DNA of 64,000 bases. Origin: Amycolatopsis rifamycinica. Its GTDB lineage: Bacteria > Actinomycetota > Actinomycetes > Mycobacteriales > Pseudonocardiaceae. Below the pieces are notes generated by a model. That model was not told the origin of the DNA, did not search any database, and was given only the letters and a program-made list of their open reading frames with translations. Location of the stretch: contig NZ_JMQI01000047.1 of assembly GCF_000695625.1 (NCBI RefSeq), forward strand, positions 186,001 through 250,000. The letters are read 5' to 3'. Positions 31,354 through 40,407 of the stretch are shown here, in pieces. A program made the position numbers and the translations under genes. The stretch's first letter is position 1, and each line of letters begins with the position of its first letter.

Positions 31354-32790
31354 CTAGATGCGGGCCAGCCGGTCCAGGACCCCGACGGCGGCGGCGATGT
31401 CCCCGGTGAGCGGCCGGTCGTCGAGGCCGGGGTCCAGCACGGCCGAGGCGGCGTCGAACGCCTCCCGCACCGGCAGCTCCACCAGATCCGCCTCCCGCAT
31501 CCGCAGCGCCCGGACCGCCGCCACCAGCTCGCACGCCAGCACCTGCTGGTACGCCGAACACGCCGCCGTGGCCGCGCGGGCCGCCTGGGTCGAGAAGCTC
31601 GCGTGGTCCTCGATGCCGCGCGAGACCACCGCCGTGCCGAGGGTCGCCGGAAGGGCCGCCTGACGCAGCTCCGTCAGCGCGTCGTGCGCCACGTACTCCA
31701 GGATCATCACGCCGGAGCTGCCCGGCGGCCCCGCCGCCAGGAACGGCCGCAGCCCGGTGAACTCCGGCTCCACCAGGTCGCCGAGGCGCGCCACCGACAG
31801 CTCGGCCACCTGGTGCACGGTCGCCCGCGCCTGGTCCAGCGCCGTCGACACGTACGCCGTGTGGAAGTGCGCGTGGTGGTAGGCGTCGTTGTGCACCGTG
31901 GAGATCATCGGGTTCTCCGTGCTCGCGTTGATCTCGACGGCGAGCACGTCCCGCAGGTAGTGGACCGCGTCCAGCGCCGGGCCCTGGACCTGCGGGAACG
32001 CCCGCAGCCCGAACGGGTCCTGGATCCGGCGTCCCGGCTTCGGGGTCTGGTGCATGCCCAGCAGCCGCCGCATCTCGGCCGCGCAGGCGACCTGGCCCGC
32101 GTGCGGACGCGCTTCGTGCACCGGCGTCGCGTACGCCTCGGGGTTGCCGTCGAGCGCGACATACGTCAGTGCCGCGACGGCGTGGCTCGCGCGGGTCAGC
32201 GTGTTCAGCCGCATCGCGGCAAGGGTCGCTTCGGCGAGCGTCGCCGCGTTGCTGCTCATGAACGCCAGCGCGTCGCCGGCCCGCACCGGCACCGGCGGGA
32301 CGTGCCCGGTGACCCACGGCCGTTCGCCGGTGAGCGCCAGCGCCGCCTCGGCCAGTGGGGCCAGGTCGCCGGTGCCGATCGCGCCGAGCCGGTGCACCCG
32401 CGGCCGCGCGCCGGTGCGCACGGCTTCGGCCAGCGCGCCGATCAGCTCGGGGCTGAGCCCGGACCGGCCGGTGAGGAGCTGGTTGAGCCGGATCAGCAGC
32501 ATGGCGCGGACCTGGCCGGGCGGCATCTCGTCGCCGCTGCCGCCCGCGTGGCTGCGCAGCAGCCGCAGGCCGTGCTCCACGGAGCTCTCGACCGGGTCGT
32601 CCTTGTTGGCGCCGACGCCGGTGGTCCGGCCGTAGACCACCCGGCGCGTGCTCAGTTCCCCGGCCAGCTTCCACGCGTGCTCGGCCGCCCGCAGCGCGGC
32701 GATCGAGACGTCGATCTCCAGCGGTCCCTCGGTGCGTGCCGCGGCGACGACGTCCGCGCACCTGAGGGTCCGGCCGTCCACCCGGATCAA
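31354..32790 (-). CDS. Aromatic amino acid lyase family protein (HAL-like) with Gly-Thr-Gly at the MIO site
   Basis: About 478 residues from TTG 32790, chosen because GGAAGGAGG is 6 nt upstream (the next in-frame start, GTG 32817, lies upstream of that SD). Family landmarks are kept: catalytic Tyr in VYGRTTGVGAN, RSHAGGSGDEMPPGQVRA, QDPFGLRAFPQVQG, NASTENPMI. The electrophilic MIO group normally forms from Ala-Ser-Gly in GASGDLAPLA; here the segment reads LGAIGTGDLAPLAEAA, giving Gly-Thr-Gly. The Ser-His pair in RSHAGG corresponds to the selectivity position of histidine ammonia-lyases. It is not next to other hut genes. It could be a lyase with a Thr-derived MIO, an aminomutase, or inactive. 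Confidence 0.8.
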   Translation of the reverse strand: MIRVDGRTLRCADVVAAARTEGPLEIDVSIAALRAAEHAWKLAGELSTRRVVYGRTTGVGANKDDPVESSVEHGLRLLRSHAGGSGDEMPPGQVRAMLLIRLNQLLTGRSGLSPELIGALAEAVRTGARPRVHRLGAIGTGDLAPLAEAALALTGERPWVTGHVPPVPVRAGDALAFMSSNAATLAEATLAAMRLNTLTRASHAVAALTYVALDGNPEAYATPVHEARPHAGQVACAAEMRRLLGMHQTPKPGRRIQDPFGLRAFPQVQGPALDAVHYLRDVLAVEINASTENPMISTVHNDAYHHAHFHTAYVSTALDQARATVHQVAELSVARLGDLVEPEFTGLRPFLAAGPPGSSGVMILEYVAHDALTELRQAALPATLGTAVVSRGIEDHASFSTQAARAATAACSAYQQVLACELVAAVRALRMREADLVELPVREAFDAASAVLDPGLDDRPLTGDIAAAVGVLDRLARI

Positions 32791-32824
32791 CGGCAGCCTC
32801 CTTCCGGCCGCCCTCACTATGCGG

Positions 32825-33307
32825 CTAAGGCGACGACGGCTGCCAGGGCGGTACCGGCCAATCCCACCGCGGGACCGGTTCGTGGAGGTTCGGCTCGGCG
32901 CCGGGCGCGGAGAAGATCACGGCCAGGCGGCTGCCCCACTCGAGGTAGCCGGCGAACGCCGCCCGGAACTCCGGGTCGGCGGGCAGGCCGGCCTCGTCGG
33001 CCGCGTCGAGCAGCAGGGACACCCACCGGCGGCGCTGCCGCTCGGTGATCCCGCGGCCGAGGTGGCGGCCGATCATGTGCGCGTGCCCGCCGTGGCTCGC
33101 GGAGTACCCGGCCGGCCCGCCGAACACCTCGCCCAGCCAGACGGCGACGTGCTCGGCGTGGTGCGGGTCCATGTCGCGGAAGACAGGTTCGAGCAGCGGG
33201 TCTTCGAGGACGTGGCCGTAGAAGATCGTCAGCAGCTCGACGAGGGCCTCGTGGCCACCGGCCCAGTCGTAGAGCGTGGGGGCGGGCGGGGGTTCTGGCA
33301 CGATCAC
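32825..33307 (-). CDS. Group II truncated haemoglobin (TrHbO-like)
   Basis: About 160 residues if GTG 33307 is used (GTG 33301 is an alternative); the longer frame runs into the HxlR gene. Globin features: TLYDWAGGHEALVELLTIFYGHVLEDPLLEPVF (helices A-B/E region with Tyr and Phe), HAEHVAVWLGEVFGGP with Trp, GGHAHMIGRHLGRGITERQRRRWVSLL containing the proximal His and group II pattern, and a C-terminal GSRLAVIFSAPGA. It binds heme and O2 or NO in the cytoplasm. Divergent from an HxlR regulator with about 70 bp between them, which may control it. Located 35 bp upstream of the lyase start in the same direction, so co-transcription with the lyase is possible. Confidence 0.83.
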   Translation of the reverse strand: MIVPEPPPAPTLYDWAGGHEALVELLTIFYGHVLEDPLLEPVFRDMDPHHAEHVAVWLGEVFGGPAGYSASHGGHAHMIGRHLGRGITERQRRRWVSLLLDAADEAGLPADPEFRAAFAGYLEWGSRLAVIFSAPGAEPNLHEPVPRWDWPVPPWQPSSP

Positions 33308-33374
33308 CGGATCAGGCAACCAGTGGTGCCCCGGCCGGGCAACCACGTACTTTCCGGTGCGTAGGGGGAGCGGG

Positions 33375-33701
33375 ATGAAGCGGTACCACTGCGCGACGGA
33401 GCTGGCGGTCGACCTCATCGGCGGCAAGTGGAAACCGGTGATCCTGGCCCACCTCAAGGAGGGCGCCCACCGCTACGGCGAGCTGCGGCGCCGGATGCCG
33501 GGGGTGAGCGAGAAGATGCTGACCCAGCAGCTGCGCGAGCTGGCCGCGGACGGCATCGTCCGCCGCGAGGAGTTCGACGGCCGGGTCCCGCACGTCGAGT
33601 ACCACCTGACGGCGGTGGGGGAGGAGCTGCGCCCGGCGCTGACGGCGCTGTACGAGTGGGGTGAGCGCCGGGCGGCGGAGCGGGGGATCGCGTTCGGCTG
33701 A
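33375..33701 (+). CDS. HxlR family transcriptional regulator
   Basis: 108-residue winged-helix protein. ATG 33375 with GGGGGAG just upstream. Signature: a conserved Cys near the N-terminus (KRYHCATELAVDLIGGKWKPVILAHL), RYGELRRRMPGVSEKMLTQQLRELAADGIVRREEF and a C-terminal YEWGERRA. HxlR proteins often sense electrophiles or redox changes through that Cys. Divergent from the truncated haemoglobin gene, so control of the haemoglobin is likely. Convergent with the ArsR gene (4 bp gap). Confidence 0.84.
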   Translation: MKRYHCATELAVDLIGGKWKPVILAHLKEGAHRYGELRRRMPGVSEKMLTQQLRELAADGIVRREEFDGRVPHVEYHLTAVGEELRPALTALYEWGERRAAERGIAFG

Positions 33702-33705
33702 GGGC

Positions 33706-34005
33706 TCAGGTTTCGTCCAGGCGGCGCTCCAGCGCGTCGAGCCGGTCCGACCAGAAGCGGCGGTAGGGCGCCAGCCAGGCGTCGACCTCGGCCAGGGGCT
33801 CCGGGCGCAGCGCGTAGCACCGCCGCTGCGCCGCGACGCGCACCGTCACCAGCCCGGCTTCGCGCAGCACCCGCAGGTGCTTGGACACCGCGGGCTGGCT
33901 CAGCTCCAGCTGCTCGACCAGCTCGCCGACCGAGCGCTCACCGTCGCGCAGCAGGTCGAGGATGGTCCGGCGCCGCGGCTCGGCGAGGACGTCGAAAGTC
34001 TGCAT
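33706..34005 (-). CDS. ArsR family transcriptional regulator
   Basis: 99-residue winged-helix regulator starting MQTFDVLAEPRRRTILDLLR at ATG 34005. The DNA-recognition helix is ELSQPAVSKHLRVLREAGLV; the wing includes VRVAAQRRCYALRPEPL. It lacks the CxC metal-binding motif of ArsR/SmtB sensors, so it belongs to the non-metal subgroup often placed with SRPBCC/AHSA1 partners; no such partner lies beside it here. An upstream gap of 157 bp separates it from the divergent chitinase, whose promoter has its own DasR-type site. Confidence 0.82.
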   Translation of the reverse strand: MQTFDVLAEPRRRTILDLLRDGERSVGELVEQLELSQPAVSKHLRVLREAGLVTVRVAAQRRCYALRPEPLAEVDAWLAPYRRFWSDRLDALERRLDET

Positions 34006-34073
34006 CACCCGTGAAATGTGCTCCGCCGGGCATATTCCTGTCAAGGAATGTGGACCTCCCATGGTCTGAACCA

Positions 34074-34102
34074 TTGACCTAGTGGTCTAGTCCACTTACG
34101 GT
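34074..34102 (+). promoter_or_regulatory. Chitinase promoter with DasR-type (dre) operator
   Basis: TTGACC (34074-34079), 17-bp spacer and TACGGT (34097-34102) form a credible promoter. The spacer is exactly occupied by AGTGGTCTAGTCCACT (34081-34096), one change from the DasR responsive element ACTGGTCTAGACCACT-type consensus of Streptomyces chitin and GlcNAc genes. Repression by a DasR orthologue relieved by amino-sugar phosphates is predicted. Confidence 0.7.
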
Positions 34103-34162
34103 GAGTGTGGTCCCCACCACTCCGGCACCGTGTCCGTGAGAAATTCCCGGAAGGGAGAACGC

Positions 34163-35377
<1,215 letters not shown>

Positions 35378-35382
35378 CGCGC

Positions 35383-35417
35383 ACGGGGGCACCGGCGGAA
35401 GTCGTCGGTGCCCCCGT
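35383..35417 (+). terminator. Terminator after chitinase
   Basis: Perfect 12-bp stem ACGGGGGCACCG (35383-35394) / CGGTGCCCCCGT (35406-35417), 11-nt loop, followed by TTAC. It starts 6 bp after the chitinase stop codon and ends 15 bp before the next start. Confidence 0.8.
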
Positions 35418-35431
35418 TTACTGTCGCGGGC

Positions 35432-36097
35432 GTGAAGTTCACCGGATTCGGCGAGTACGCCGTCGACTTCTTCGACGGCCTGGTGGAGGACAACTCCAAG
35501 CCCTACTGGGACGACCACGTCGAGACGTACAAGTCCGACGTCCGGGCCCCGATGGAAGCGCTGCTGGCCGAGCTGGCGCCCGAGTTCTCGGACGGCTTCG
35601 GCGAGCCCAAGGTGTTCCGCCCGTACCGGGACGTCCGGTTCGCCAAGGACAAGACGCCGTACAAGACCCACTGCGGCGGGGTGATCGAGCAGGGCCGCGG
35701 CGGCGGCGCCTACTACGTCGAGGTCGGGCCGGCCGGCCTGCGCGTCGGCGGCGGGTGCTTCCACCTGGCGTCCGACCAGATCGCGCGGTTCCGCCAGGCC
35801 GTCGACACCGAGCTGCACGGCGAAGCGCTGCGGAAGATCCTCGCGAAGCTGGAGCGGGCGGGCTGGGAGGTCCGGGGCGACCGGCTGAAGTCGAAGCCGC
35901 GCGGGTTCGACGCCGATCACCCCCGGCTGGAGCTGCTGCGCTACCGGTCGGTGTACGCGGTCCGGGGGTGGGAGCCGGATGACGTCCTGCACGAGCGGGG
36001 GGCGCTCGATCGGGTGAAAAAGGCCTGGCGGCAGGTACGCGAGTTCAACGAGTGGGCCCGCGACCGGGTCGGCCCCAGCGCACAACCACGCCGCTGA
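35432..36097 (+). CDS. DUF2461 family protein
   Basis: 221 residues from GTG 35432 (KFTGFGEYAVDFFDGLVEDN). Conserved DUF2461 segments: NSKPYWDDHVETYKSDVRAPMEALLAEL in two parts, KVFRPYRDVRFAKDKTPYKTHCG, YYVEVGPAGLRVGGGCFHL, and LKSKPRGFDADHPRLELLRYRSV. The family is widespread, cytoplasmic and uncharacterised; the invariant Arg/Lys/Asp (FAKDKTPYK) suggest binding of an anionic ligand. Single gene between the chitinase terminator and pyruvate kinase. Confidence 0.82.
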   Translation: MKFTGFGEYAVDFFDGLVEDNSKPYWDDHVETYKSDVRAPMEALLAELAPEFSDGFGEPKVFRPYRDVRFAKDKTPYKTHCGGVIEQGRGGGAYYVEVGPAGLRVGGGCFHLASDQIARFRQAVDTELHGEALRKILAKLERAGWEVRGDRLKSKPRGFDADHPRLELLRYRSVYAVRGWEPDDVLHERGALDRVKKAWRQVREFNEWARDRVGPSAQPRR

Positions 36098-36178
36098 CCA
36101 GGGCGGGTTCTGAACACTTTCTTGAACATTCGGGATCGGTACAGACGTACGAGCGAAGAGGGTCTACGCTATGTGGAC

Positions 36179-37603
36179 GTGAGCCGACGCGCGAAGATCG
36201 TTTGTACCCTGGGCCCCGCCACCGCGACCCCGGAAAAGATGCGGGCCCTGGTGGATGCCGGCATGGACGTGGCCAGAATGAACTTCAGCCACGGCAGCCA
36301 CAGCGACCACAAGCAGGTCTACGACCTGATCCGGGGCGCCGCCGCCGACAGCGGCCGCGCGGTGGGCATCCTCGCCGACCTGCAGGGCCCGAAGATCCGC
36401 CTGGGCACGTTCGCCGGCGGCCCGGTCGAGTGGCACACCGGCGATGTCGTCCGGATCACCGTCGAGGACGTCGCCGGCACCCACGACCGGGTCTCGACCA
36501 CCTACAAGGGCCTGGCGAGGGACGCCAAGCCCGGCGACCGCCTGCTCGTCGACGACGGTAAGGTCGGCCTGGTGGTCAAGGGCGTCGAAGGCCAGGACGT
36601 GGTCTGCGAGGTCACCGAAGGCGGCCCGGTCAGCAACAACAAGGGCGTCTCGCTGCCCGGCATGGACGTCTCCGTGCCGGCGCTGTCCGAGAAGGACATC
36701 GAGGACCTCGAGTTCGCGCTCGAGCTGGGCGTCGACTTCATCGCCCTGTCCTTCGTCCGCTCGCCGGCCGACATCGACCTGGTCCACCAGGTGATGGACC
36801 GCGTCGGCAAGGGCCGGCTGCCGGTGGTCGCCAAGATCGAGAAGCCCGAAGCCGTCTACAACCTCGAAGCCATCGTGCTGGCCTTCGACGCGGTGATGGT
36901 CGCCCGCGGTGACCTCGGCGTCGAGCTGCCGCTGGAGCAGGTCCCGCTGGTGCAGAAGCGCGCCATCCAGATCTGCCGCGAGAACGCGAAGCCGGTCATC
37001 GTCGCCACGCAGATGCTTGAGTCGATGATCAACAACTCCCGGCCCACCCGCGCCGAGGCCTCCGACGTCGCCAACGCGGTGCTCGACGGCGCCGACGCGC
37101 TGATGCTGTCCGGCGAGACCTCGGTCGGCCGATACGCGATCGAGGTCGTGGAAACGATGGGCCGCATCATCGAGGCGGTCGAGACCGACTCGCCGATCGT
37201 GCCGCCGCTGTCGCACGTCCCGCGCACGAAGCGCGGCGTCATCAGCTACGCCGCCCGCGACATCGGCGAGCGGCTGAACGCGAAGGCCCTGGTCGCTTTC
37301 ACGCAGTCCGGTGACACCGTGCGCCGCCTCGCGCGGCTGCACACCCGGCTGCCGCTGCTGGCGTTCACGCCCGAGGAGTGCGTGCGCAGCCAGCTGTCGA
37401 TGACCTGGGGCACCAACACCCACATCGTCCCGCAGGTCAACTCCACCGACCAGATGATCCAGCAGGTCGACCACGCGATGCTGGAGATGGGCAAGTACCA
37501 GAAGGGCGACCTGGTCGTCATCGTGGCCGGTTCCCCGCCGGGCACCGTCGGGTCGACCAACCTGATCCGCGTGCACCGCCTCGGTGAAGACGACCACGCA
37601 TAA
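36179..37603 (+). CDS. pyk: Pyruvate kinase
   Basis: 474 residues from GTG 36179 (SRRAKIVCTLGPATATPEKM), the usual actinobacterial start. Active-site segments: MDVARMNFSHGSH, ILADLQGPKIRLG, catalytic Lys in PVVAKIEKPEAVYN, metal-binding MVARGDLGVELPLEQVP, TQMLESMINNSRPTRAEASDVANAVLDG in parts, LSGETSVGRYAIE. The C-terminal domain (ALVAFTQSGDTVRRLARL) is complete. It converts PEP and ADP to pyruvate and ATP. It lies 5 kb from the putative PPi-phosphofructokinase, so the two irreversible glycolytic steps are encoded nearby. TACGCT about 9 nt upstream suggests a near-leaderless message. Confidence 0.93.
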   Translation: MSRRAKIVCTLGPATATPEKMRALVDAGMDVARMNFSHGSHSDHKQVYDLIRGAAADSGRAVGILADLQGPKIRLGTFAGGPVEWHTGDVVRITVEDVAGTHDRVSTTYKGLARDAKPGDRLLVDDGKVGLVVKGVEGQDVVCEVTEGGPVSNNKGVSLPGMDVSVPALSEKDIEDLEFALELGVDFIALSFVRSPADIDLVHQVMDRVGKGRLPVVAKIEKPEAVYNLEAIVLAFDAVMVARGDLGVELPLEQVPLVQKRAIQICRENAKPVIVATQMLESMINNSRPTRAEASDVANAVLDGADALMLSGETSVGRYAIEVVETMGRIIEAVETDSPIVPPLSHVPRTKRGVISYAARDIGERLNAKALVAFTQSGDTVRRLARLHTRLPLLAFTPEECVRSQLSMTWGTNTHIVPQVNSTDQMIQQVDHAMLEMGKYQKGDLVVIVAGSPPGTVGSTNLIRVHRLGEDDHA

Positions 37604-37639
37604 GGGACGCGTCACCCGTTCAGCACATAAGGTCTGGCC

Positions 37640-38536
37640 ATGACTGAATTGGCCAGGACGGCCGCCACCGAACTGGAGATCCCGGGTGGCGGCCAGCCGG
37701 TGCTCGACCGCTTGGTCGCGCTGCTCGACCTCGAGAAGATCGAAGAGAACATCTTCCGCGGCGTCTCGCCCGCCCACTCGCCGGTGCGCGTGTTCGGCGG
37801 TCAGGTCGCCGGCCAGGCGCTGGTCGCGGCCGGCCGCACGGTGCCCGAGGAACGCCGGGTCCACTCGCTGCACGCGTACTTCATCCGCGGCGGCGACCCC
37901 AGCGTGCCGATCGTCTACGAGGTCGACCGGATCCGCGACGGCCGGTCGTTCACCACCCGCCGGGTCGTGGCGATCCAGCACGGCAAGGCGATCTTCTCGC
38001 TCTCGGCGTCCTTCCAGACGGACGAACCGGGCATCGAACACGCCGAAGCCATGCCCGAGGGCGTCCCGGCGCCGGAGACGCTGCCGACGCTGATGGAGCG
38101 CGCCGAGGGCTACGCGATCGGCGCGCACGCCCGGCCGCGGCCGATCGACCTGCGGTACGTCAACGAGCCGCCGTGGGTGACCCGGCAGACCGGCGAGCGG
38201 CCCGCGCGCAACCAGGTGTGGATGCGCGCCGACGGGAAACTGCCCGACCAGCAGCTGCTGCACGTCTGCGTGCTGACCTACGCCTCGGACATGACCCTGC
38301 TGGACTCGGTGCTCGCGCGCCACGGCGTCTACTGGGACACCGACAAGGTGCTCGGGGCCAGCCTCGACCACGCGCTGTGGTTCCACCGGCCGTTCCGCGC
38401 GGACGAGTGGTTCCTCTACGACAGCGCCTCGCCGACGGCGTCCGGCGCCCGCGGCCTGGCCACCGGCCGGTTCTTCGCCCAGGACGGCACGCTGATCGCG
38501 ACGGTCGTCCAAGAAGGACTCCTGCGCGTCCTGTGA
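37640..38536 (+). CDS. tesB: Acyl-CoA thioesterase II (TesB)
   Basis: 298-residue double hot-dog thioesterase. First domain: NIFRGVSPAHSPVRVFGGQVAGQALVAAGRTV (in parts); second: TYASDMTLLDSVLARHG with catalytic Asp, LGASLDHALWFHRPFRADEW, and GRFFAQDGTLIATVVQEGLLR. This matches TesB, whose Asp/Thr/Gln triad hydrolyses medium and long acyl-CoA. ATG 37640 begins 36 bp after pyruvate kinase and may be co-transcribed. Cytoplasmic, in acyl-CoA homeostasis. Confidence 0.9.
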   Translation: MTELARTAATELEIPGGGQPVLDRLVALLDLEKIEENIFRGVSPAHSPVRVFGGQVAGQALVAAGRTVPEERRVHSLHAYFIRGGDPSVPIVYEVDRIRDGRSFTTRRVVAIQHGKAIFSLSASFQTDEPGIEHAEAMPEGVPAPETLPTLMERAEGYAIGAHARPRPIDLRYVNEPPWVTRQTGERPARNQVWMRADGKLPDQQLLHVCVLTYASDMTLLDSVLARHGVYWDTDKVLGASLDHALWFHRPFRADEWFLYDSASPTASGARGLATGRFFAQDGTLIATVVQEGLLRVL

Positions 38537-38883
38537 AGTTCGCCGGGAAATCACCCTCACGGGCGACTAATAGCTCGAATATCCGACGCCGCAAAAGGGC
38601 ATTCGGGCCGGGTGAGGGGGCCGGGACCGATCGGGGGACGGCCCCGGACCCCTCCGTCGGATGACCGCGCGGCATTTCGCCCGATCATCGTCTACCCTGC
38701 TCAGAGGCCGGTCGTAGCCACGGCTGGCCGACGGTCAGGCGCCCGACGCAGTGCAGGGTGCGAGGATACAAGAGCATTCTGCAAATTGCAGATCCGGCGC
38801 CGGAATCGACTCGTGTTATTGCGTCACCGACTCCGCGCCCGGATGGTTGGATACAGGAGCACTCGACATCCGGAGGTGCCGCG
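38537..38883. other. Intergenic region with XRE-associated repeats
   Basis: No convincing gene. It contains a perfect odd palindrome TCTGCAAATTGCAGA (38778-38792) and two 16-bp direct repeats matching at 14 positions, GGATACAAGAGCATTC (38764-38779) and GGATACAGGAGCACTC (38849-38864), 85 bp apart and the second 20 bp before the XRE start codon. These are candidate binding sites for the downstream regulator. GC content is locally lower than in the flanking genes. Confidence 0.5.
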
Positions 38884-39786
38884 ATGGCAAGGGGACAGAG
38901 CCCCACGGTTCGCCGCCGGAGGCTGGCGGGCGAGCTGCGCCGGCTTCGCGAGGCCGCCGACCTCACCATCGACGAGGTGGGCGAGAAGCTCGAGTGCTCG
39001 GCCTCGAAGATCAGCCGCATCGAGACCGGCCACGTCGGCGTCACCCCGCGTGACGCCCGGGACATGCTGGCCCTCTACGGCATCACCGGCGACGAGCAGG
39101 AGGCGCTCGTCCAGCTGGCCAGGGAGGCCCGCAAGCGCGGCTGGTGGCACGCGTACAACGAGGTGTTCACCGGCACCTTCGTCGGGCTCGAAGCCGACGC
39201 CAGCTCGCTGTGCGCGTTCCAGGCGCTGCTGGTGCCCGGGCTGCTGCAGACCGAGCGGTACGCCCGCGCGGTGATCCGCGCGCTGCGGCCGGACGCCGAG
39301 GACGCCGAGATCCGCCGCCGCGTCGCCGCCCGGATGGCCCGCCAGGAACTGCTGTCCGAGACCCCGCCACCGGAGTACTGGGCGGTGATGGACGAAGCCG
39401 TGCTGCGCCGCGTGGTCGACGGCCCCGAGGTGATGGCCGAGCAGCTCTACCGGATGGTCACCGTCGCCGAGAAGCCGAACGTGACCATCCAGGTCGTGCC
39501 GTTCGGCGCCGGCGCCCACCCCGGCATGGAAGGCCCCTTCCTGATCATGGGCTTCCCCGAGCAGGCCGACCCGGACGTCGTCTACGTCGACGACAGCACG
39601 TCCAGCGGCCTCTACCTGGAAGAACCCACAGACGTGCGGCGCTACGGGCTGATGTTCGACCATCTGCGCGCGGCCGCACTGAAACCGGACGACTCGGTGG
39701 ACCTGATCGCCGAGGCGGCCGGTCGGTTCGCCGAACAGGCGGCCGTACCGGGTCCGGTGCACCATCCGGAACCGAGGAAACAGTAA
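38884..39786 (+). CDS. XRE-type helix-turn-helix regulator with DUF5753 domain
   Basis: 300 residues from ATG 38884 (GGAGG 8 nt upstream). Residues about 12-70 form a Cro/C1-type HTH (LAGELRRLREAADLTIDEVGEKLECSASKISRIETGH, in parts). Residues about 95-275 are the DUF5753 domain (YNEVFTGTFVGLEADASSL, FQALLVPGLLQTERYARAVI, VTIQVVPFGAGAHPGMEGPF, VVYVDDSTSSGLYLEEPTDV). Such proteins are very numerous in actinomycetes, paired with a small DUF397 protein, and several affect development or antibiotic production. Here the DUF397 gene follows after 12 bp. Confidence 0.9.
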   Translation: MARGQSPTVRRRRLAGELRRLREAADLTIDEVGEKLECSASKISRIETGHVGVTPRDARDMLALYGITGDEQEALVQLAREARKRGWWHAYNEVFTGTFVGLEADASSLCAFQALLVPGLLQTERYARAVIRALRPDAEDAEIRRRVAARMARQELLSETPPPEYWAVMDEAVLRRVVDGPEVMAEQLYRMVTVAEKPNVTIQVVPFGAGAHPGMEGPFLIMGFPEQADPDVVYVDDSTSSGLYLEEPTDVRRYGLMFDHLRAAALKPDDSVDLIAEAAGRFAEQAAVPGPVHHPEPRKQ

Positions 39787-39798
39787 GGAGTGGGACCC

Positions 39799-40002
39799 AT
39801 GGAAGCAGAACTCTCCGGGGCGCGGTGGCGCAAGAGCAGCCACAGCGGCGGCGGCAACGACTGCGTCGAGGTCGCGTTCGTCGGCGGTGGGGCCGCGGTG
39901 CGCGACTCGAAGGACCCCGAGGGGGGTGCGTTCCGCCTGCCCGCGTCGGGTTGGCAGGGGCTGCTGGCCGCGGTGCGGACCGGCGGCCCGGCGCGCGGCT
40001 GA
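39799..40002 (+). CDS. DUF397 domain-containing protein
   Basis: 67 residues from ATG 39799 (AAGGAG 8 nt upstream; an in-frame GTG at 39790 is less likely). Diagnostic motifs: WRKSSHSGGGNDCVEVAF, VRDSKDPEGGAFRLPASGW and the final LLAAVRTG helix. Partner of the preceding XRE/DUF5753 protein; such pairs have been compared to toxin-antitoxin modules and to developmental regulators. Followed by a strong intrinsic terminator, so the pair forms a two-gene operon. Confidence 0.9.
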   Translation: MEAELSGARWRKSSHSGGGNDCVEVAFVGGGAAVRDSKDPEGGAFRLPASGWQGLLAAVRTGGPARG

Positions 40003-40013
40003 GTCGCTTGGAG

Positions 40014-40065
40014 AAGACCCCTTACCCCCGCTGAGCTGGGCTCGGTCGGGAGTAAGGGGTCTTTT
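40014..40065 (+). terminator. Strong intrinsic terminator after XRE/DUF397 operon
   Basis: Perfect 12-bp stem AAGACCCCTTAC (40014-40025) / GTAAGGGGTCTT (40052-40063), extended by CCCCG/CGGG pairing, followed by a short T run. One of the few hairpins in the window with a U-tract. Confidence 0.85.
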
Positions 40066-40155
40066 CGCGCCCAGCCCTACGTGATCACCCGATGCCCGTG
40101 GCGTGCCCTCAGGACGAACCTGGGTGTCACCAACCGCCAAGGACAGGGGAACACG

Positions 40156-40365
40156 ATGCACAGCGATCTGATGCTCGACGCGGTCCGCGCCGAAGCGGCC
40201 TACCGGGCCGAGGAACTGCGGAAGGCCGGGCGCAGCGCCTGGGCCGCCCGCGCCCGCCGCGCCGTCCGCCACGTGCGGGCCGCGCGCACCGACGTCGACG
40301 TACCGAAGCAGGAGCGCCGGGAGGCCACGCGGGAGACCGCGGGCGCCGGCAAGACCGCCCGGTAA
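40156..40365 (+). CDS. Small basic helical protein, 69 aa
   Basis: Unrecognised protein from ATG 40156 (AGGGGAA 6 nt upstream): MHSDLMLDAVRAEAAYRAEE then a long Arg/Ala-rich helix and a charged tail ending GKTAR. No Cys, no membrane segment. Composition (over 20% Arg plus Lys) suggests nucleic-acid contact or a coiled-coil partner. Similar short RAEAAYRAE-type proteins occur singly in actinobacteria. Flanked by a terminator upstream and a repeat array downstream. Confidence 0.6.
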   Translation: MHSDLMLDAVRAEAAYRAEELRKAGRSAWAARARRAVRHVRAARTDVDVPKQERREATRETAGAGKTAR

Positions 40366-40407
40366 GGGGCGGGTGATGGTGTCGATGGCGATAAGCGGTC
40401 GGAAACC

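Noticed and set aside
32790-33457. Long N-terminal extension of the truncated haemoglobin back to base 33457
   Set aside because: The extension overlaps the HxlR coding region on the other strand and does not resemble globin sequence.
38612-39274. Alternative plus-strand frame of 220 codons overlapping the XRE gene start
   Set aside because: Out of frame with the clear HTH/DUF5753 protein and rich in Arg/Pro/Ser typical of shadow frames.
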